A stretch of 64,000 bases of DNA, taken from positions 3,083,501 through 3,147,500 of the forward strand of contig OX352322.1 of NCBI GenBank assembly GCA_947090765.1, written 5' to 3'. Of the stretch, positions 1 to 9,186 are shown in pieces. The translations under genes and the position numbers were made by a program. The first letter of the stretch is position 1. Each line of letters starts with the position of its first letter. This DNA is from Pseudomonas sp. MM223. Its GTDB lineage: Bacteria; Pseudomonadota; Gammaproteobacteria; Pseudomonadales; Pseudomonadaceae. Under the pieces are notes generated by a model. It was not told the DNA's origin, did not search any database, and saw only the letters and a list, made by a program, of their open reading frames with translations.

Positions 1-699
1 GACCGCGGGGCCATTTATTGCACGCAAAACGGCAATTCGTGGTTTGGCACCTGGCTGATGGAAGATTGCCCGACCTATGCACTGGCCTGTAACGAGGGCA
101 TACCGGTGACCACCGCGCCATCGGCCCGCTACCCGCTGTTTACCCAGGCGCCGGCCTATGAAGACTGGCTGGGCATGAAGCCCTTGCGCCTGCGCAGTGC
201 GTTTTTCCGTGAGCTGGTGCTGTTCGACGACCAAAGTAACAACCGCAGCCGGCATGCCCGTTACCAGGCCATGGGTGACAAGTTGTTGTCCCATGTGCCA
301 CATGCGCCGCATCCTGGCGTATTCCTGCTGCGTGGCGGTGACGGCGACCTGCGCTTGTTGCGTAACGAGCTGGCGCTTGCCGAGCACCTGCGGGTTACCC
401 GTGGTTTTCGGGTCGTCAATCCGCTGAAGTCCGACCTGCCGAGTATTGTCGCGGCCTGTGCGGGAGCCAAGGTGGTGATTGGCGTGGAGGGCAGCCAGTT
501 GGTGCATGGGGTCAATGTGCTGCAGGCGGGCGGCTGCCTGCTGACATTGCAGCCGCCGAACCGCTTTGTCAGCTACTACAAGTACCTGACGGATCGTGAC
601 TACCAGCATTTTGGCTTTGTGGTCGGCATACCGGAGGGCGATGGTTTCCGGATCGATATCGGTGAGGTGGAGCGGACGCTGGACCTGTTTCCGCGGTAA
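1..699 (+). CDS. Glycosyltransferase family 61 / DUF563 protein, C-terminal part (5' end outside window)
   Basis: The frame is already open at base 1 and stops at 699, so only the last 232 residues are present. The C-terminal third carries the pattern of DUF563/GT61 enzymes: an aspartate-lysine-free VVIGVEGSQLVHG turn followed by a hydrophobic strand, LLTLQPPNRF, and a YYKYL segment, which in this family forms the nucleotide-sugar side of a GT-B-like fold. GT61 proteins transfer pentose or hexose units to glycans or cell-surface polymers. Acceptor and sugar cannot be told from this fragment. The next gene, an AraC regulator, lies 42 bases downstream on the same strand but need not be functionally linked. 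The family call is by motif impression and is moderately sure. Confidence 0.6.
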   Translation, partial: DRGAIYCTQNGNSWFGTWLMEDCPTYALACNEGIPVTTAPSARYPLFTQAPAYEDWLGMKPLRLRSAFFRELVLFDDQSNNRSRHARYQAMGDKLLSHVPHAPHPGVFLLRGGDGDLRLLRNELALAEHLRVTRGFRVVNPLKSDLPSIVAACAGAKVVIGVEGSQLVHGVNVLQAGGCLLTLQPPNRFVSYYKYLTDRDYQHFGFVVGIPEGDGFRIDIGEVERTLDLFPR

Positions 700-741
700 G
701 CGTGTAGTATCGATGCATGTGAGCGGCGAGTGGGCGAGGGG

Positions 742-1680
742 ATGATCGAGGTTTCGCGGTTCTGGCGTGACCCTGCTTTACCCTTTGTCGAAGCGCGGCG
801 GGTAGGTGACGGGCGGCAGGTGTGCTACGCCGCGCACTCCCATGAGAGCTTTTCAATCGGTGTGATCACCGGTGGGCGAAGCACCTACCTGAACGGTGAC
901 CTGGGCATCCAGGTAGGGAGCGGTTTCACGGTGCTGATGAACCCGGGTGTGGTGCATACCTGCAACCCCATCGACGGCGAGCCCTGGTCTTACCTGATGC
1001 TCTTTGTCGACTTGCCCTGGTTGCAGGCGCAAGGCTTTGAACTGCCGACGCAAACCTGGAGTGACTCGCCTGCGTTGTACCAACGGTTATTGCAAGCGTT
1101 TGCAGACCTGTTCGATGCGGGTGTGCCTGACCGGGAAGGCCGCCTGGCCGCGCTGTTCGGCTCATTGCCGGGCTTTCTCGGCGCCAATGCCCGTGTGAGT
1201 GACGATGGCCACCCACGGCTGGACGCGGCAGCAGCGTTCATACGCGCTCATCGCAGCGACCCGCTGAGCCTGGAAGATATCTGCGCAGCCTGTGGCCTGT
1301 CGCGCGCCTACCTTATTCGTGCCTTCCGCCAACATTATGGGCTGACGCCGCATGGCTATCTGCTCGACCAGCGCATTCAACTGGCCAGGGCGCAGTTGCG
1401 TCAGGGGCGGGCGATTGCCGAGGTTGCGCAGGAGGCCGGGTTTGCCGACCAGGCGCATTTGCAGCGGGCGTTTAAAAAGCATCTGGCTGCGACGCCGGGT
1501 CACTCATGCGCCAGGCTGGCGCGTAAGCCATGGCTGGCGCCGCTGCTCAGGGCGACGATGTTGACCGGGCCGGGGGAGATCGACGCCGCTAGTGCGAAGG
1601 CAGCCATGGACAGGGACAGGCTCATGAGAGGGATCCGGGTAGTTGCAGGGAGCCATGATTTTCAGCCGTTGGTTGTCTAG
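742..1680 (+). CDS. AraC-family transcriptional regulator with a chimeric C-terminal tail
   Basis: The product is about 312 residues. Residues 1-140 look like an AraC-type cupin sensor (HSHESFSIGVITGG, NPGVVHTC). Residues 165-260 hold two helix-turn-helix units (LSLEDICAACGLSRAYLIRAFRQ and IAEVAQEAGFADQAHLQRAFKKH). AraC proteins normally end a few residues after a TPG motif. Here TPG lies near base 1500 and the frame continues 58 more codons. That extra stretch is the exact antisense of the start of a lysE-type gene (see 1500-1625), so the tail is probably a deletion artefact, not a domain. Such AraC regulators often control a neighbouring LysE exporter. A GTG at 730 is an alternative start; ATG 742 gives a family-like N terminus. 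Confidence 0.8.
   Translation: MIEVSRFWRDPALPFVEARRVGDGRQVCYAAHSHESFSIGVITGGRSTYLNGDLGIQVGSGFTVLMNPGVVHTCNPIDGEPWSYLMLFVDLPWLQAQGFELPTQTWSDSPALYQRLLQAFADLFDAGVPDREGRLAALFGSLPGFLGANARVSDDGHPRLDAAAAFIRAHRSDPLSLEDICAACGLSRAYLIRAFRQHYGLTPHGYLLDQRIQLARAQLRQGRAIAEVAQEAGFADQAHLQRAFKKHLAATPGHSCARLARKPWLAPLLRATMLTGPGEIDAASAKAAMDRDRLMRGIRVVAGSHDFQPLVV
1500..1625 (-). pseudogene. LysE-family translocator, N-terminal remnant only
   Basis: On the minus strand, ATG at 1625 opens 41 codons ending at TGA 1500-1502. The peptide starts MSLSLSMAAFALAASISPGP and continues into VNIVALSSGA and HGLRASLAH. This is the first helix of RhtB/LysE exporters (the SPGP motif followed by a glycine-rich turn). A complete protein would have about 200 residues, so roughly 80% is missing. 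The remnant lies wholly inside, and antisense to, the 3' end of the AraC ORF. The simplest reading is a deletion joining the 3' end of araC to codon ~40 of a convergent lysE. The upstream region of lysE (1626-1740) appears intact. It is probably non-functional. Confidence 0.65.
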
Positions 1681-1806
1681 AGTATTGAATAAAAGTACCC
1701 AGCCAAGGCTGACCCCATGCGTTACAGGTTTTGTAATAGTTTTGCGCTATAAGGGAAACCTGCTTTGCTTGTAGGATTATTTTCCCTATTTTCTATCAAG
1801 GTCTTT

Positions 1807-1896
1807 ATGAGCACCTTCGCGGAGCCCCCGTGTTTTTGGCCACTCTGGCCATCCTCCCCCCGTCCTTGTGACGCCTCCCTCGTGAGCACCCGCTAA
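1807..1896 (+). CDS. 29-codon leader ORF overlapping the terC start (TAATG)
   Basis: ATG at 1807 is preceded by AAGG (1798-1801) at a 5-base spacing. The frame reads 29 codons and ends at TAA 1894-1896, which shares its last A with the ATG of the TerC gene. The peptide is rich in Pro, Cys and Trp (about six prolines, two tryptophans, two cysteines, with PP and PRP runs). The TerC ATG has no Shine-Dalgarno of its own (GTGAGCACCCGCTA precedes it), so translational coupling to this leader is plausible. Alternatively it could be a chance ORF. No homologue is known to me. Confidence 0.45.
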   Translation: MSTFAEPPCFWPLWPSSPRPCDASLVSTR

Positions 1897-3467
1897 TGGA
1901 ATGGCTAGCTGACCCCACGGCCTGGCTAGGCCTGTTGACGCTTATCGTCCTTGAGCTGGTGCTGGGTATCGACAACCTGGTGTTCATTGCCATCCTGGCA
2001 GACAAGCTGCCACCGCATCAGCGCGACCGCGCGCGGGTGATTGGCCTGAGCCTGGCGTTGATCATGCGCCTGGGCCTGTTGGCCAGTATTTCGTGGATGG
2101 TCACCCTTACCGCACCTTTGATCGATGTGTTCGGCAAGAGCTTCTCTGGCCGTGACCTGATCATGCTGTTCGGTGGTGTGTTCCTGCTGTTCAAGGCCAC
2201 CATGGAGTTGCACGAACGCCTCGAAGGCCACGTAACTCAAGCCAGTGGCACACTGCGCCATGCGGCATTCTGGCCGATCGTCGCCCAGATCGTGGTGCTG
2301 GACGCGGTGTTCTCGCTGGATGCGGTGATCACGGCGGTGGGCATGGTCGAAGAGCTGTCGGTGATGATGATCGCTGTGATCTTCTCGATCGGTATCATGA
2401 TCGTTGCCAGCAAGCCGCTGACCCGCTTCGTCAACGCCCACCCCACAGTGATCATGCTGTGCCTGGGCTTCCTGATGATGATCGGCTTCAGCCTCACCGC
2501 CGAGGGCCTGGGCTTCCATATCCCGAAAGGCTACCTGTACGCAGCGATTGGTTTCTCGATCCTGATCGAGCTGTTCAACCAGTTGGCCCGTGCGCGCCGC
2601 AAGCGCAGCTTGCAGCAGCACCGGCCGCTGCGTGAGCGTACCGCACATGCCGTGCTGCGCCTGCTGGGCGGCCGTCGGGTCGAGGCTGACGAGGTGGGCG
2701 AGGAAATCGCCGACCTGGTCGAAGGTGGCGAGGAGCAGGTGCTGTTCGACCGCCGGGAGCGGGTGATGATCAGCGGCGTACTGAACCTTGCCGAGCGGCC
2801 GATCCGTACGGTGATGACCGCACGGGCCGAGGTCGATGTGATCGACCTGGCGCAGCCGGCCGATGCCATTACCCAGGCACTGGCCAACTCGCCATACTCG
2901 CGCCTGCCGTTGATACGTGATGGCCGTGTCGACGAGCCACTGGGCTTTGTGCACAAGAAGGAGTTGCTGAAGGAGTTGTTGTCGGGCAACCAGCCGGACC
3001 TGGAGGGCATGGCACGGGCACCCTTGAACCTGCTGGAGAGCTTCAGCATCCTCAACGCCCTGGAGCAGATGCGTGGACAGTCGACCCACATTGCCTTCGT
3101 GGTCAACGAGTTTGGTGACTTCACCGGCCTGCTGACCATGACCGACATCCTGGAGTCGATTGCCGGCGAACTGCCGGATGCCAGTGAGGTTGATGGCCCC
3201 GGCATCGTCCAGGAGGGTGAAGGCTTTGTGGTGAGCGGCGCACTGAACCTGAGCCAGGTACAGGCACGTACCGGCTTCAGTGCCCGCGCCACCGACGATT
3301 ACCAGACCCTCGCAGGCCTGGTAATGAGCCTGCTCGACCGCCTGCCGATGGTGGGTGACCGCCTGGCCTGGAATGGCTGGACGCTCACCGTGGAGGCGGT
3401 TGAAGAGCGGCGAGTGCGCCAGGTTCGGCTTATACCGAACGGCGACGCTGACGCATCAGGTGCTTGA
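1896..3467 (+). CDS. TerC-family membrane protein with CBS pair and CorC/HlyC domain (YoaE/YegH type)
   Basis: The protein has 523 residues. Residues 1-235 form a TerC domain of seven or so membrane helices, with the acidic family motifs [11 protein letters not shown] near residue 22 and [12 protein letters not shown] near 135, which place acidic residues in the membrane for metal handling. A basic linker (ARARRKRS) leads to two CBS domains (about 300-420; [27 protein letters not shown]) and a C-terminal CorC_HlyC transporter-associated domain (about 435-515). TerC proteins are linked to Mn2+/Ca2+ export, metalation of secreted proteins and tellurite resistance; the exact substrate here is unknown. 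The gene lacks its own ribosome-binding site and starts inside the stop codon of the short leader ORF. Its last 38 bases overlap the convergent rarD-like gene. Confidence 0.85.
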   Translation: MEWLADPTAWLGLLTLIVLELVLGIDNLVFIAILADKLPPHQRDRARVIGLSLALIMRLGLLASISWMVTLTAPLIDVFGKSFSGRDLIMLFGGVFLLFKATMELHERLEGHVTQASGTLRHAAFWPIVAQIVVLDAVFSLDAVITAVGMVEELSVMMIAVIFSIGIMIVASKPLTRFVNAHPTVIMLCLGFLMMIGFSLTAEGLGFHIPKGYLYAAIGFSILIELFNQLARARRKRSLQQHRPLRERTAHAVLRLLGGRRVEADEVGEEIADLVEGGEEQVLFDRRERVMISGVLNLAERPIRTVMTARAEVDVIDLAQPADAITQALANSPYSRLPLIRDGRVDEPLGFVHKKELLKELLSGNQPDLEGMARAPLNLLESFSILNALEQMRGQSTHIAFVVNEFGDFTGLLTMTDILESIAGELPDASEVDGPGIVQEGEGFVVSGALNLSQVQARTGFSARATDDYQTLAGLVMSLLDRLPMVGDRLAWNGWTLTVEAVEERRVRQVRLIPNGDADASGA

Positions 3468-4317
3468 AACCTTCGAGTACCAGTACCAGCACCGCGGCCC
3501 AGATCGGCAGGTATGTCAGCCACTGATCCGGGCCGATGGTCTCGCCCAGTAGCAGCGCCACCCCTACCAGCAGCACGGGCTCGACGTAGCTGAGCAGGCC
3601 GAACAGGCTGAACGGCAGCATGCGGCTGGCCAGCACGTAGGCGATCAGGGCTGAGGCGCTGATCGCCCCAAGGACCGGGATCAAGGCATAGAGGCCTGGG
3701 TGAGCCTGCAGGTCGGCAGACGAAAGCGGGCCCTGGACCACAAAGTACAGCGCCCATGGCAGCAGCAGGCACATGTCGCACCACAGGCCACCCAGGTGGT
3801 CGGTGCGGCAACGCCGGCGCAGCACGAAGTAGATCGGGTAGCCGATCGTCACCAGCAGGGTTTCCCAGGCAAAACTGCCATTTTGGTACAGCTCGTGGCC
3901 TACGCCCAGCGCGGCGCAGGCCACGGCTACCTTCTGCAGGCGCGACAGGCGCTCGCCATACACCAGTCGCCCGGTCAGGACCATGGCCAGGGGCAGCAAG
4001 AAGTAGCCCATCGACACTTCCAGGCTGCGCCCGTGCAGGGGCGCCCAGAGGAACAGCCACAACTGCACGCCCATCAGCCACGACGTACCGACCATGCCCA
4101 GCAACAGCACTGGCGTGCGTTTTACCCTGGCCAGCAGCTCGCCTACCCGTTTCCAGTCCTTCGAGACAAGCATGAACAAGGTGAGGCAGGGCAGCGTCAG
4201 CAGGGTGCGCCAGCCAAAGATCTCTTCGCCATCGAGTGGCGTGAGCAGCGAGGTATAGAAGTACATCACAGCGAACAGACAGGACGCCATGACCGATGAA
4301 ACAATGCCTTTTGACAC
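3430..4317 (-). CDS. rarD: EamA/DMT-family transporter of the RarD type
   Basis: The product is 295 residues with about ten predicted membrane helices. It has the RarD-type N terminus ([24 protein letters not shown]) and an inner segment [17 protein letters not shown], characteristic of the chloramphenicol-sensitive RarD branch of drug/metabolite transporters in the inner membrane. Substrates of RarD proteins are not settled. The start is GTG at 4317, with GAGG five bases upstream. It follows the CSS-EAL gene on the same strand after 33 bases and may be co-transcribed. Its 3' end overlaps terC by 38 bases in convergent orientation. Confidence 0.8.
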   Translation of the reverse strand: MSKGIVSSVMASCLFAVMYFYTSLLTPLDGEEIFGWRTLLTLPCLTLFMLVSKDWKRVGELLARVKRTPVLLLGMVGTSWLMGVQLWLFLWAPLHGRSLEVSMGYFLLPLAMVLTGRLVYGERLSRLQKVAVACAALGVGHELYQNGSFAWETLLVTIGYPIYFVLRRRCRTDHLGGLWCDMCLLLPWALYFVVQGPLSSADLQAHPGLYALIPVLGAISASALIAYVLASRMLPFSLFGLLSYVEPVLLVGVALLLGETIGPDQWLTYLPIWAAVLVLVLEGFKHLMRQRRRSV

Positions 4318-4350
4318 GAGTGCCTCGAATAGGGGAGTTGTGCGGTTAAA

Positions 4351-5937
4351 TCAGCCGCGCATGATCTCAGGGGGCGCGCCTTGCGGCAACCGTGACGCAC
4401 CCGGATGTGCGGCCAGTGCCTCAAGGAACTGCGCCGCCGGCATGGGCCTGGCGAACAGGTAGCCTTGTTGGAAGTCCACGCCATGGCGGGCCAGGTAATC
4501 GCGCTGGGTGTCGGTTTCGACACCCTCGGCAACAATGCCGAGGCCCAACTTGGCTGACAGCTCGATGATGGTTTCGAGGATGTGCAGCGACAGCGCATCG
4601 CCGCCGATCATGGCGACAAAGCTCTGGTCGATTTTCAGGTAGTCGACCTTGAACTGGCGCAGGTAATTAAGGCTGGATTGCCCCGTGCCGAAGTCGTCGA
4701 GCGCAATCATCACACCCATGGCATGCAGCTTCTCGAAAAGCTCCAGGGTCACGGGAGTGGGCTCGATCAACTTGCGCTCGGTCAGCTCCAGGGTCAGCAC
4801 CACGCGGCCAGGCGGGAAGTGCTGCAGGAAAGTGCGGCAGTCGTCCAGCAGGCTCAAGTCGCGGCAGTGGTCGGCGGTGATGTTGACCCCGATGTGAAAA
4901 CCGTCCTCCAACAGCCCGACATACGGTGCGAGGCTCTGGGCTGTGTGCATCAACAGTGACCGGGTCATGGCGACGATCTGCCCGCTGTGTTCGGCATAGG
5001 GAATGAACAGGTCAGGGCGAACCAGGCCTTCGCGTGGGTGGTTCCAGCGCATCAACACCTCGGCACCGGCCCAGCGGTAATCGCCCTTGCGCACCACCGG
5101 CTGGAAGTACGGCAGGAATTCGTCGGCCTGCAGGGCCCGATCCAGCTCGGCGCGGGGCGAGGTGGCGCGGCGAATCTGCCAGCGGCAAACCAGCGCAGCC
5201 ACGGCACCCAGTATCAGCAGCAGGCTGAGCAGGGCAGGGTAGTGGCTGCGCAGTAGCTGGCCTTGCTTGTCGGCGCTGTAGCCGCCCTGCACGCTGAACG
5301 GGTAACGCGTCGAGCCCAGCAGTACGTTCGCGCTGGCTGCGGCAGGTGGCACGCCTTTGTTTACGACGCCGTCCTTGCCCATCCAGGCGTCACCCACGCG
5401 TATTTGCAGGTTTTCATCCGGGCCGATCAGGCGCAGTGCCGTCAGCAGGTGGTCGCCATCTACCGTGGTGATCGCGCCGTGGTCGCCGTCGCTGGCGCGG
5501 TACACCAGCAAAGGATGCCCCGGGGTGACAGAGTTGCCGTTCATCAGCCACAGCTTGCCGTCGGTGTAGTCGCTCGCATTGACCGGCTCGTCGAATTCGC
5601 CGAACAGCGACGTGCAATAAAGGTTGTTGTGCCTGAACAGGTTGGTGGAGCGCACGAACGCATTGCGGGTAACCTGGGCACGCAACGTAAGCTGGACCTG
5701 GTCGCAAGGGCTGGCAGTCAGGGGCAGCAGCGCATTGGCAGCACCGGACAGGTTGTCGAGGATGCGTTCGACGTGCTCCACCGCTTGGCGGGTGGTGGCC
5801 TGGCTGCTGGCCTGCATTTCGCGCTCGACCTGCCAGTTCATCACGGCCAGGCCGCACAATACCGGCAGCACGCCGACGACCCAGGGCAGCAGGTTGCGCC
5901 AGCCCAGGCTGGCGCGGCGTTTGGCGGTAAGAGGCAT
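4351..5937 (-). CDS. CSS-motif EAL-domain c-di-GMP phosphodiesterase
   Basis: From ATG 5937 the protein has 528 residues. One membrane helix lies near residues 12-32, then a periplasmic CSS domain with the paired cysteines (SPCDQ and LYCTS), a second helix near 230-250, and a cytoplasmic EAL domain. The EAL catalytic set is visible: AEVLMRW, the Asn of HIGVNITADH, LELTER, DDFGTG, LKIDQSF and AEGVE, so hydrolysis of c-di-GMP to pGpG is expected. In known CSS-EAL enzymes the periplasmic cysteines form a redox-sensitive disulfide that restrains activity. An upstream ATG at 6039 would add 34 residues, but that stretch is AT-rich and reads like promoter DNA. A paralogous CSS sensor without EAL lies on the other side of hpd. 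Confidence 0.85.
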   Translation of the reverse strand: MPLTAKRRASLGWRNLLPWVVGVLPVLCGLAVMNWQVEREMQASSQATTRQAVEHVERILDNLSGAANALLPLTASPCDQVQLTLRAQVTRNAFVRSTNLFRHNNLYCTSLFGEFDEPVNASDYTDGKLWLMNGNSVTPGHPLLVYRASDGDHGAITTVDGDHLLTALRLIGPDENLQIRVGDAWMGKDGVVNKGVPPAAASANVLLGSTRYPFSVQGGYSADKQGQLLRSHYPALLSLLLILGAVAALVCRWQIRRATSPRAELDRALQADEFLPYFQPVVRKGDYRWAGAEVLMRWNHPREGLVRPDLFIPYAEHSGQIVAMTRSLLMHTAQSLAPYVGLLEDGFHIGVNITADHCRDLSLLDDCRTFLQHFPPGRVVLTLELTERKLIEPTPVTLELFEKLHAMGVMIALDDFGTGQSSLNYLRQFKVDYLKIDQSFVAMIGGDALSLHILETIIELSAKLGLGIVAEGVETDTQRDYLARHGVDFQQGYLFARPMPAAQFLEALAAHPGASRLPQGAPPEIMRG

Positions 5938-6236
5938 GCTGGAATGATCTGTATGGAGGGTAACGAGAGGATAGCCGCTTGTCGGAACGAGCGGCCAACT
6001 AAAAACGCGACAAACGATTTTACGCAATGTAGAATCCATTTACGAATACAACAATAAGGTCCTTCAATACCGAAGGATCAAGCCCGCCGAGAATGGGTCC
6101 ATATGACATATCATGGGTTCAAGCTGATCATAGGTGACTTCCTCGCCCGCAGCGTGCGAGGTATCCCGTGCGCCCCGCCGTTTCTGTTCCACATCCCACG
6201 CAATCAATAATTTTCGCTGCAGATGAGGACACGAAC

Positions 6237-7313
6237 ATGGCTGATATCTTCGACAATCCAATGGGCCTGATGGGCTTCGAATTCATCGAACTGGCTTCGC
6301 CTACCCCGGGTGTACTTGAGCCGGTATTCCAGATACTGGGTTTCACCAAGGTGGCCAGCCACCGTTCCAAGGATGTGCACCTGTATCGCCAAGGTGGCAT
6401 CAACCTGATCCTGAACAACGAGCCCAAGAGCATCGCCTCGTACTTCGCTGCCGAGCACGGCCCGTCGGTGTGCGGCATGGCGTTCCGTGTGCGCAATGCC
6501 CATGAGGCCTATGCCCGCGCCCTGGAACTGGGCGCCCAGCCGGTTGAAATCGAAACCGGCCCGATGGAACTGCGCTTGCCGGCAATCAAAGGCATCGGTG
6601 GTGCGCCGCTGTACCTGATCGACCGCTTTGACGAAGGCAGCTCGATCTATGACATCGACTTCAACTTCATCGAAGGCGTAGACCGCAACCCGGTGGGTGC
6701 TGGCCTCAAGATCATCGACCACCTGACCCACAACGTTTACCGCGGGCGCATGGCCTACTGGGCCGGCTTCTACGAGAAGCTGTTCAACTTCCGTGAAATC
6801 CGCTACTTCGACATCAAGGGCGAGTATACCGGCCTGACGTCCAAGGCCATGACCGCTCCCGATGGCATGATCCGCATCCCGCTCAACGAAGAGTCGTCCA
6901 AGGGTGCCGGGCAGATCGAAGAGTTCCTGATGCAATTCAACGGTGAAGGCATCCAGCACGTGGCCTTCCTCACCGACGACCTGCTCAAGACCTGGGACGC
7001 CTTGAAGGGCTTTGGCATGCGCTTCATGACTGCGCCGCCACAAACCTACTACGAAATGCTTGAAGAGCGGCTGCCTGGTCACGGCGAGCCGGTCGACCAG
7101 TTGCAAGCACGCGGCATCCTCCTTGATGGTGCTTCGCAGCCCGAAGACAAGCGCCTGTTGTTGCAGATTTTCTCGGAAACCCTGCTCGGCCCGGTGTTCT
7201 TCGAGTTCATCCAGCGCAAGGGTGACGATGGCTTTGGTGAAGGCAACTTCAAGGCGTTGTTCGAGTCGATCGAGCGTGACCAGGTACGCCGCGGTGTGCT
7301 GAGCACCGACTGA
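6237..7313 (+). CDS. hpd: 4-Hydroxyphenylpyruvate dioxygenase
   Basis: The product is 358 residues, the usual length of the pseudomonad enzyme. It converts 4-hydroxyphenylpyruvate to homogentisate in tyrosine and phenylalanine catabolism. The three iron ligands are in place: the His of IIDHLTHNV (about 161), the His of [10 protein letters not shown] (about 240) and the Glu of [12 protein letters not shown] (about 322), within the two vicinal-oxygen-chelate modules. The start is ATG 6237 with GAGGA seven bases upstream. It stands alone between two CSS-domain genes transcribed in the opposite direction, with no homogentisate genes (hmgA, fahA, maiA) nearby. The 299 bases between the CSS-EAL start and hpd should hold its promoter; I cannot name an operator there. 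Confidence 0.97.
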   Translation: MADIFDNPMGLMGFEFIELASPTPGVLEPVFQILGFTKVASHRSKDVHLYRQGGINLILNNEPKSIASYFAAEHGPSVCGMAFRVRNAHEAYARALELGAQPVEIETGPMELRLPAIKGIGGAPLYLIDRFDEGSSIYDIDFNFIEGVDRNPVGAGLKIIDHLTHNVYRGRMAYWAGFYEKLFNFREIRYFDIKGEYTGLTSKAMTAPDGMIRIPLNEESSKGAGQIEEFLMQFNGEGIQHVAFLTDDLLKTWDALKGFGMRFMTAPPQTYYEMLEERLPGHGEPVDQLQARGILLDGASQPEDKRLLLQIFSETLLGPVFFEFIQRKGDDGFGEGNFKALFESIERDQVRRGVLSTD

Positions 7314-7335
7314 TACCCTTTGGGTAGCGCCGCCT

Positions 7336-8142
7336 TCATACAGCGTTGGCGGCCCTATCACGCCTGCCGGAGCGTGCCCTGTACAGGCCCAGATAGACAA
7401 TCGAGCCGGTTACGATCCCCACCAGTATCAGTGAGGGCAGGATCTGCAGTATGGACTGGTGGATTTCCTGGGCGGTGTAACCTTCGGCGTAGCCGCCGTT
7501 TACCCTGTATCCATACTTGGCCGACAATGCGCTTGCCAAAAACTCGGACTGCGAGGGGCGCTGTGGGTCACGACTATCGCCTTTGCTCCAGATATAGCGG
7601 TCGCCGAATTCCAGCAGCAAGGTGAGGCCATCCTGAAAAGCATCCAGTTCGCTGCGCAGCTGTGAAGCATAGGCGGTCACGATTACGCCGCTGCCGTTGC
7701 CTTGCAGGTAGAAGTTGACCAGCAGTTTGCGGCGCTGGTCAGGTTGCCCATAGGACAGATCGACCTGTTGGCCAGACAGGGTGAAGGCAGTCAGGTATTC
7801 CAGTGAGTCTGAAGTGCTGCTGCAGTAGGCTTCATCACCCCTTACCAGGGTTAACGACCTTAGCATGGAGCGGCTCACCACCTGCTCCTGTAGAGTGCTT
7901 TTGACGCTTTCGCAGGGCTTGTCCGCAAGTGGCAGTGCGCGCTGGGCAGCTTCGTGCAGCCGATTCAGCGCCTGGTCAACGCTGAAAACCGCTTCCTGAA
8001 CGGATACGGTAGCGTTTTCCGCAAGTTTCATTTCCAGTTGAACAATCATCACCAACAAACCGGAAATCACAGGCACCAGGCCTACAGTGATGAGCAGCAG
8101 GAGCTCCCGCAGGCGGCCCCCGGCGTGCATGATTTTCAACAT
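7336..8142 (-). CDS. Orphan CSS-motif sensor protein lacking an EAL domain
   Basis: The protein has 268 residues: helix one at about 13-33, a periplasmic CSS domain with the two hallmark cysteines (DKPCESV near 75 and EAYCSS near 107), helix two at about 228-250, then only about 18 basic residues before the stop. The same domain in the CSS-EAL gene at 4351-5937 continues into a phosphodiesterase; here the effector is absent and the DNA downstream is the 3' end of hpd, so no EAL remnant remains. It may be a decoy or regulatory partner of full-length CSS-EAL proteins, or a decayed gene. The frame is intact and codon use looks normal, which argues for retention. Confidence 0.75.
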   Translation of the reverse strand: MLKIMHAGGRLRELLLLITVGLVPVISGLLVMIVQLEMKLAENATVSVQEAVFSVDQALNRLHEAAQRALPLADKPCESVKSTLQEQVVSRSMLRSLTLVRGDEAYCSSTSDSLEYLTAFTLSGQQVDLSYGQPDQRRKLLVNFYLQGNGSGVIVTAYASQLRSELDAFQDGLTLLLEFGDRYIWSKGDSRDPQRPSQSEFLASALSAKYGYRVNGGYAEGYTAQEIHQSILQILPSLILVGIVTGSIVYLGLYRARSGRRDRAANAV

Positions 8143-8275
8143 AGTGCATCAGTTCTCCGGGCAGAAGCTGTTTGTGGTGTACAGCTGAGCCCAGAGCCTA
8201 TGCATTCAATGACCGCCACGCTGTAGTCCGTGTGCGGTGTGCGCAGACGGAAAACCGAAAGGCTGATGTAAGCGT

Positions 8276-8962
8276 TTACTTACCGTTGAGTTTCGCCAGT
8301 ACTTTCTCTGCGAGCAGCGCAGTGGAGTCAGGGTTCTGCCCGGTGATCAGCCGGCCATCCTCGACCACGTAGGGTTTCCACGGGTCATCATGTTTGCTGT
8401 ACTCACCGCCGCGGCCGCCTAGCTCCTTTTCCGTCGAAAAAGGCACCACCTTGTCCAGCTCGACCAATTGTTCCTCGATATCGGAAAAGCCAGTTACTTT
8501 GCGACCCTTCACTAGAAGGCTGTTGTCGCTGAGCTTGATGTTCAGCAGCCCGGCCACGCCGTGGCAGACCGCTGCCACAATGCCGCCTTTTTCGTAGACC
8601 CTGCGCGCCAGCTCCTGCAGCGGCTTGTTCTCGGCAAAGTCGTACATCACACCATGCCCACCGGTGTAGTAGATGACGCTGTACTCGTCGGCCTTTACCT
8701 GGCCTGGGCTCAAGCTGGTGCCCAGGCGGGTCATGAAGGCCTTGTCGTCATACCATTGCCAGTCCAGGTCGGGGGCCATCTGCAGGCTGTGTGGGTCGAC
8801 AGGGACGTAGCCGCCCTGTGGGCTGACATAGTCGACCGTGTAGCCGGCCTTTTCGACTTTTTCGACAAAGTGCACCGCCTCACCCAGCCACAGCCCGGTC
8901 GCCCGTTTCAAGGTTGGGTACTTGGCTGTATTGGTCAGCACTACCAGCATTTTCTTGCTCAT
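8276..8962 (-). CDS. DJ-1/PfpI-family protein (type 1 glutamine amidotransferase-like, HchA-like)
   Basis: The protein is 228 residues from ATG 8962, which has AGGAG seven bases upstream; a GTG two codons earlier is less likely. The fold signature includes VIYYTGGHGVMYDF and the nucleophile elbow VAAVCHGVAGLL, with Cys followed by His-Gly as in DJ-1/PfpI/Hsp31 proteins. Members act as glyoxalase III, chaperone or protein deglycase-like enzymes against reactive aldehydes; the specific role here is not evident. It stands alone, with 134 bases to the orphan CSS gene. Confidence 0.85.
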   Translation of the reverse strand: MSKKMLVVLTNTAKYPTLKRATGLWLGEAVHFVEKVEKAGYTVDYVSPQGGYVPVDPHSLQMAPDLDWQWYDDKAFMTRLGTSLSPGQVKADEYSVIYYTGGHGVMYDFAENKPLQELARRVYEKGGIVAAVCHGVAGLLNIKLSDNSLLVKGRKVTGFSDIEEQLVELDKVVPFSTEKELGGRGGEYSKHDDPWKPYVVEDGRLITGQNPDSTALLAEKVLAKLNGK

Positions 8963-9186
8963 GACCACGCTCCTGTCGGCAACCTGGATGGGCCGTTGCT
9001 CCCTGGCCCGGAGAAAACCTAATCAGCATAGCTGCCAGGCGCAAGTACGCCATAGTGCACAGCGTGTGCTGTGCTAACTTGAACAAAACCTTGGGGCAAC
9101 CTCGGCACCCGGGTATCTTCGCATTGCTGGAGTAACGCAATTGGCTGTACACGGTACCCCGCGCAAACCTGCACGGCAAGCTCACC

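Noticed and set aside
1681..1895. A yybP-ykoY manganese riboswitch before the TerC gene
   Set aside because: TerC genes often have one, but I could not find its conserved stems; the overlapping leader ORF explains the gap better.
7314..7326. TACCC-TTT-GGGTA as a terminator after hpd
   Set aside because: A five-base stem without a T-run is too weak to support.
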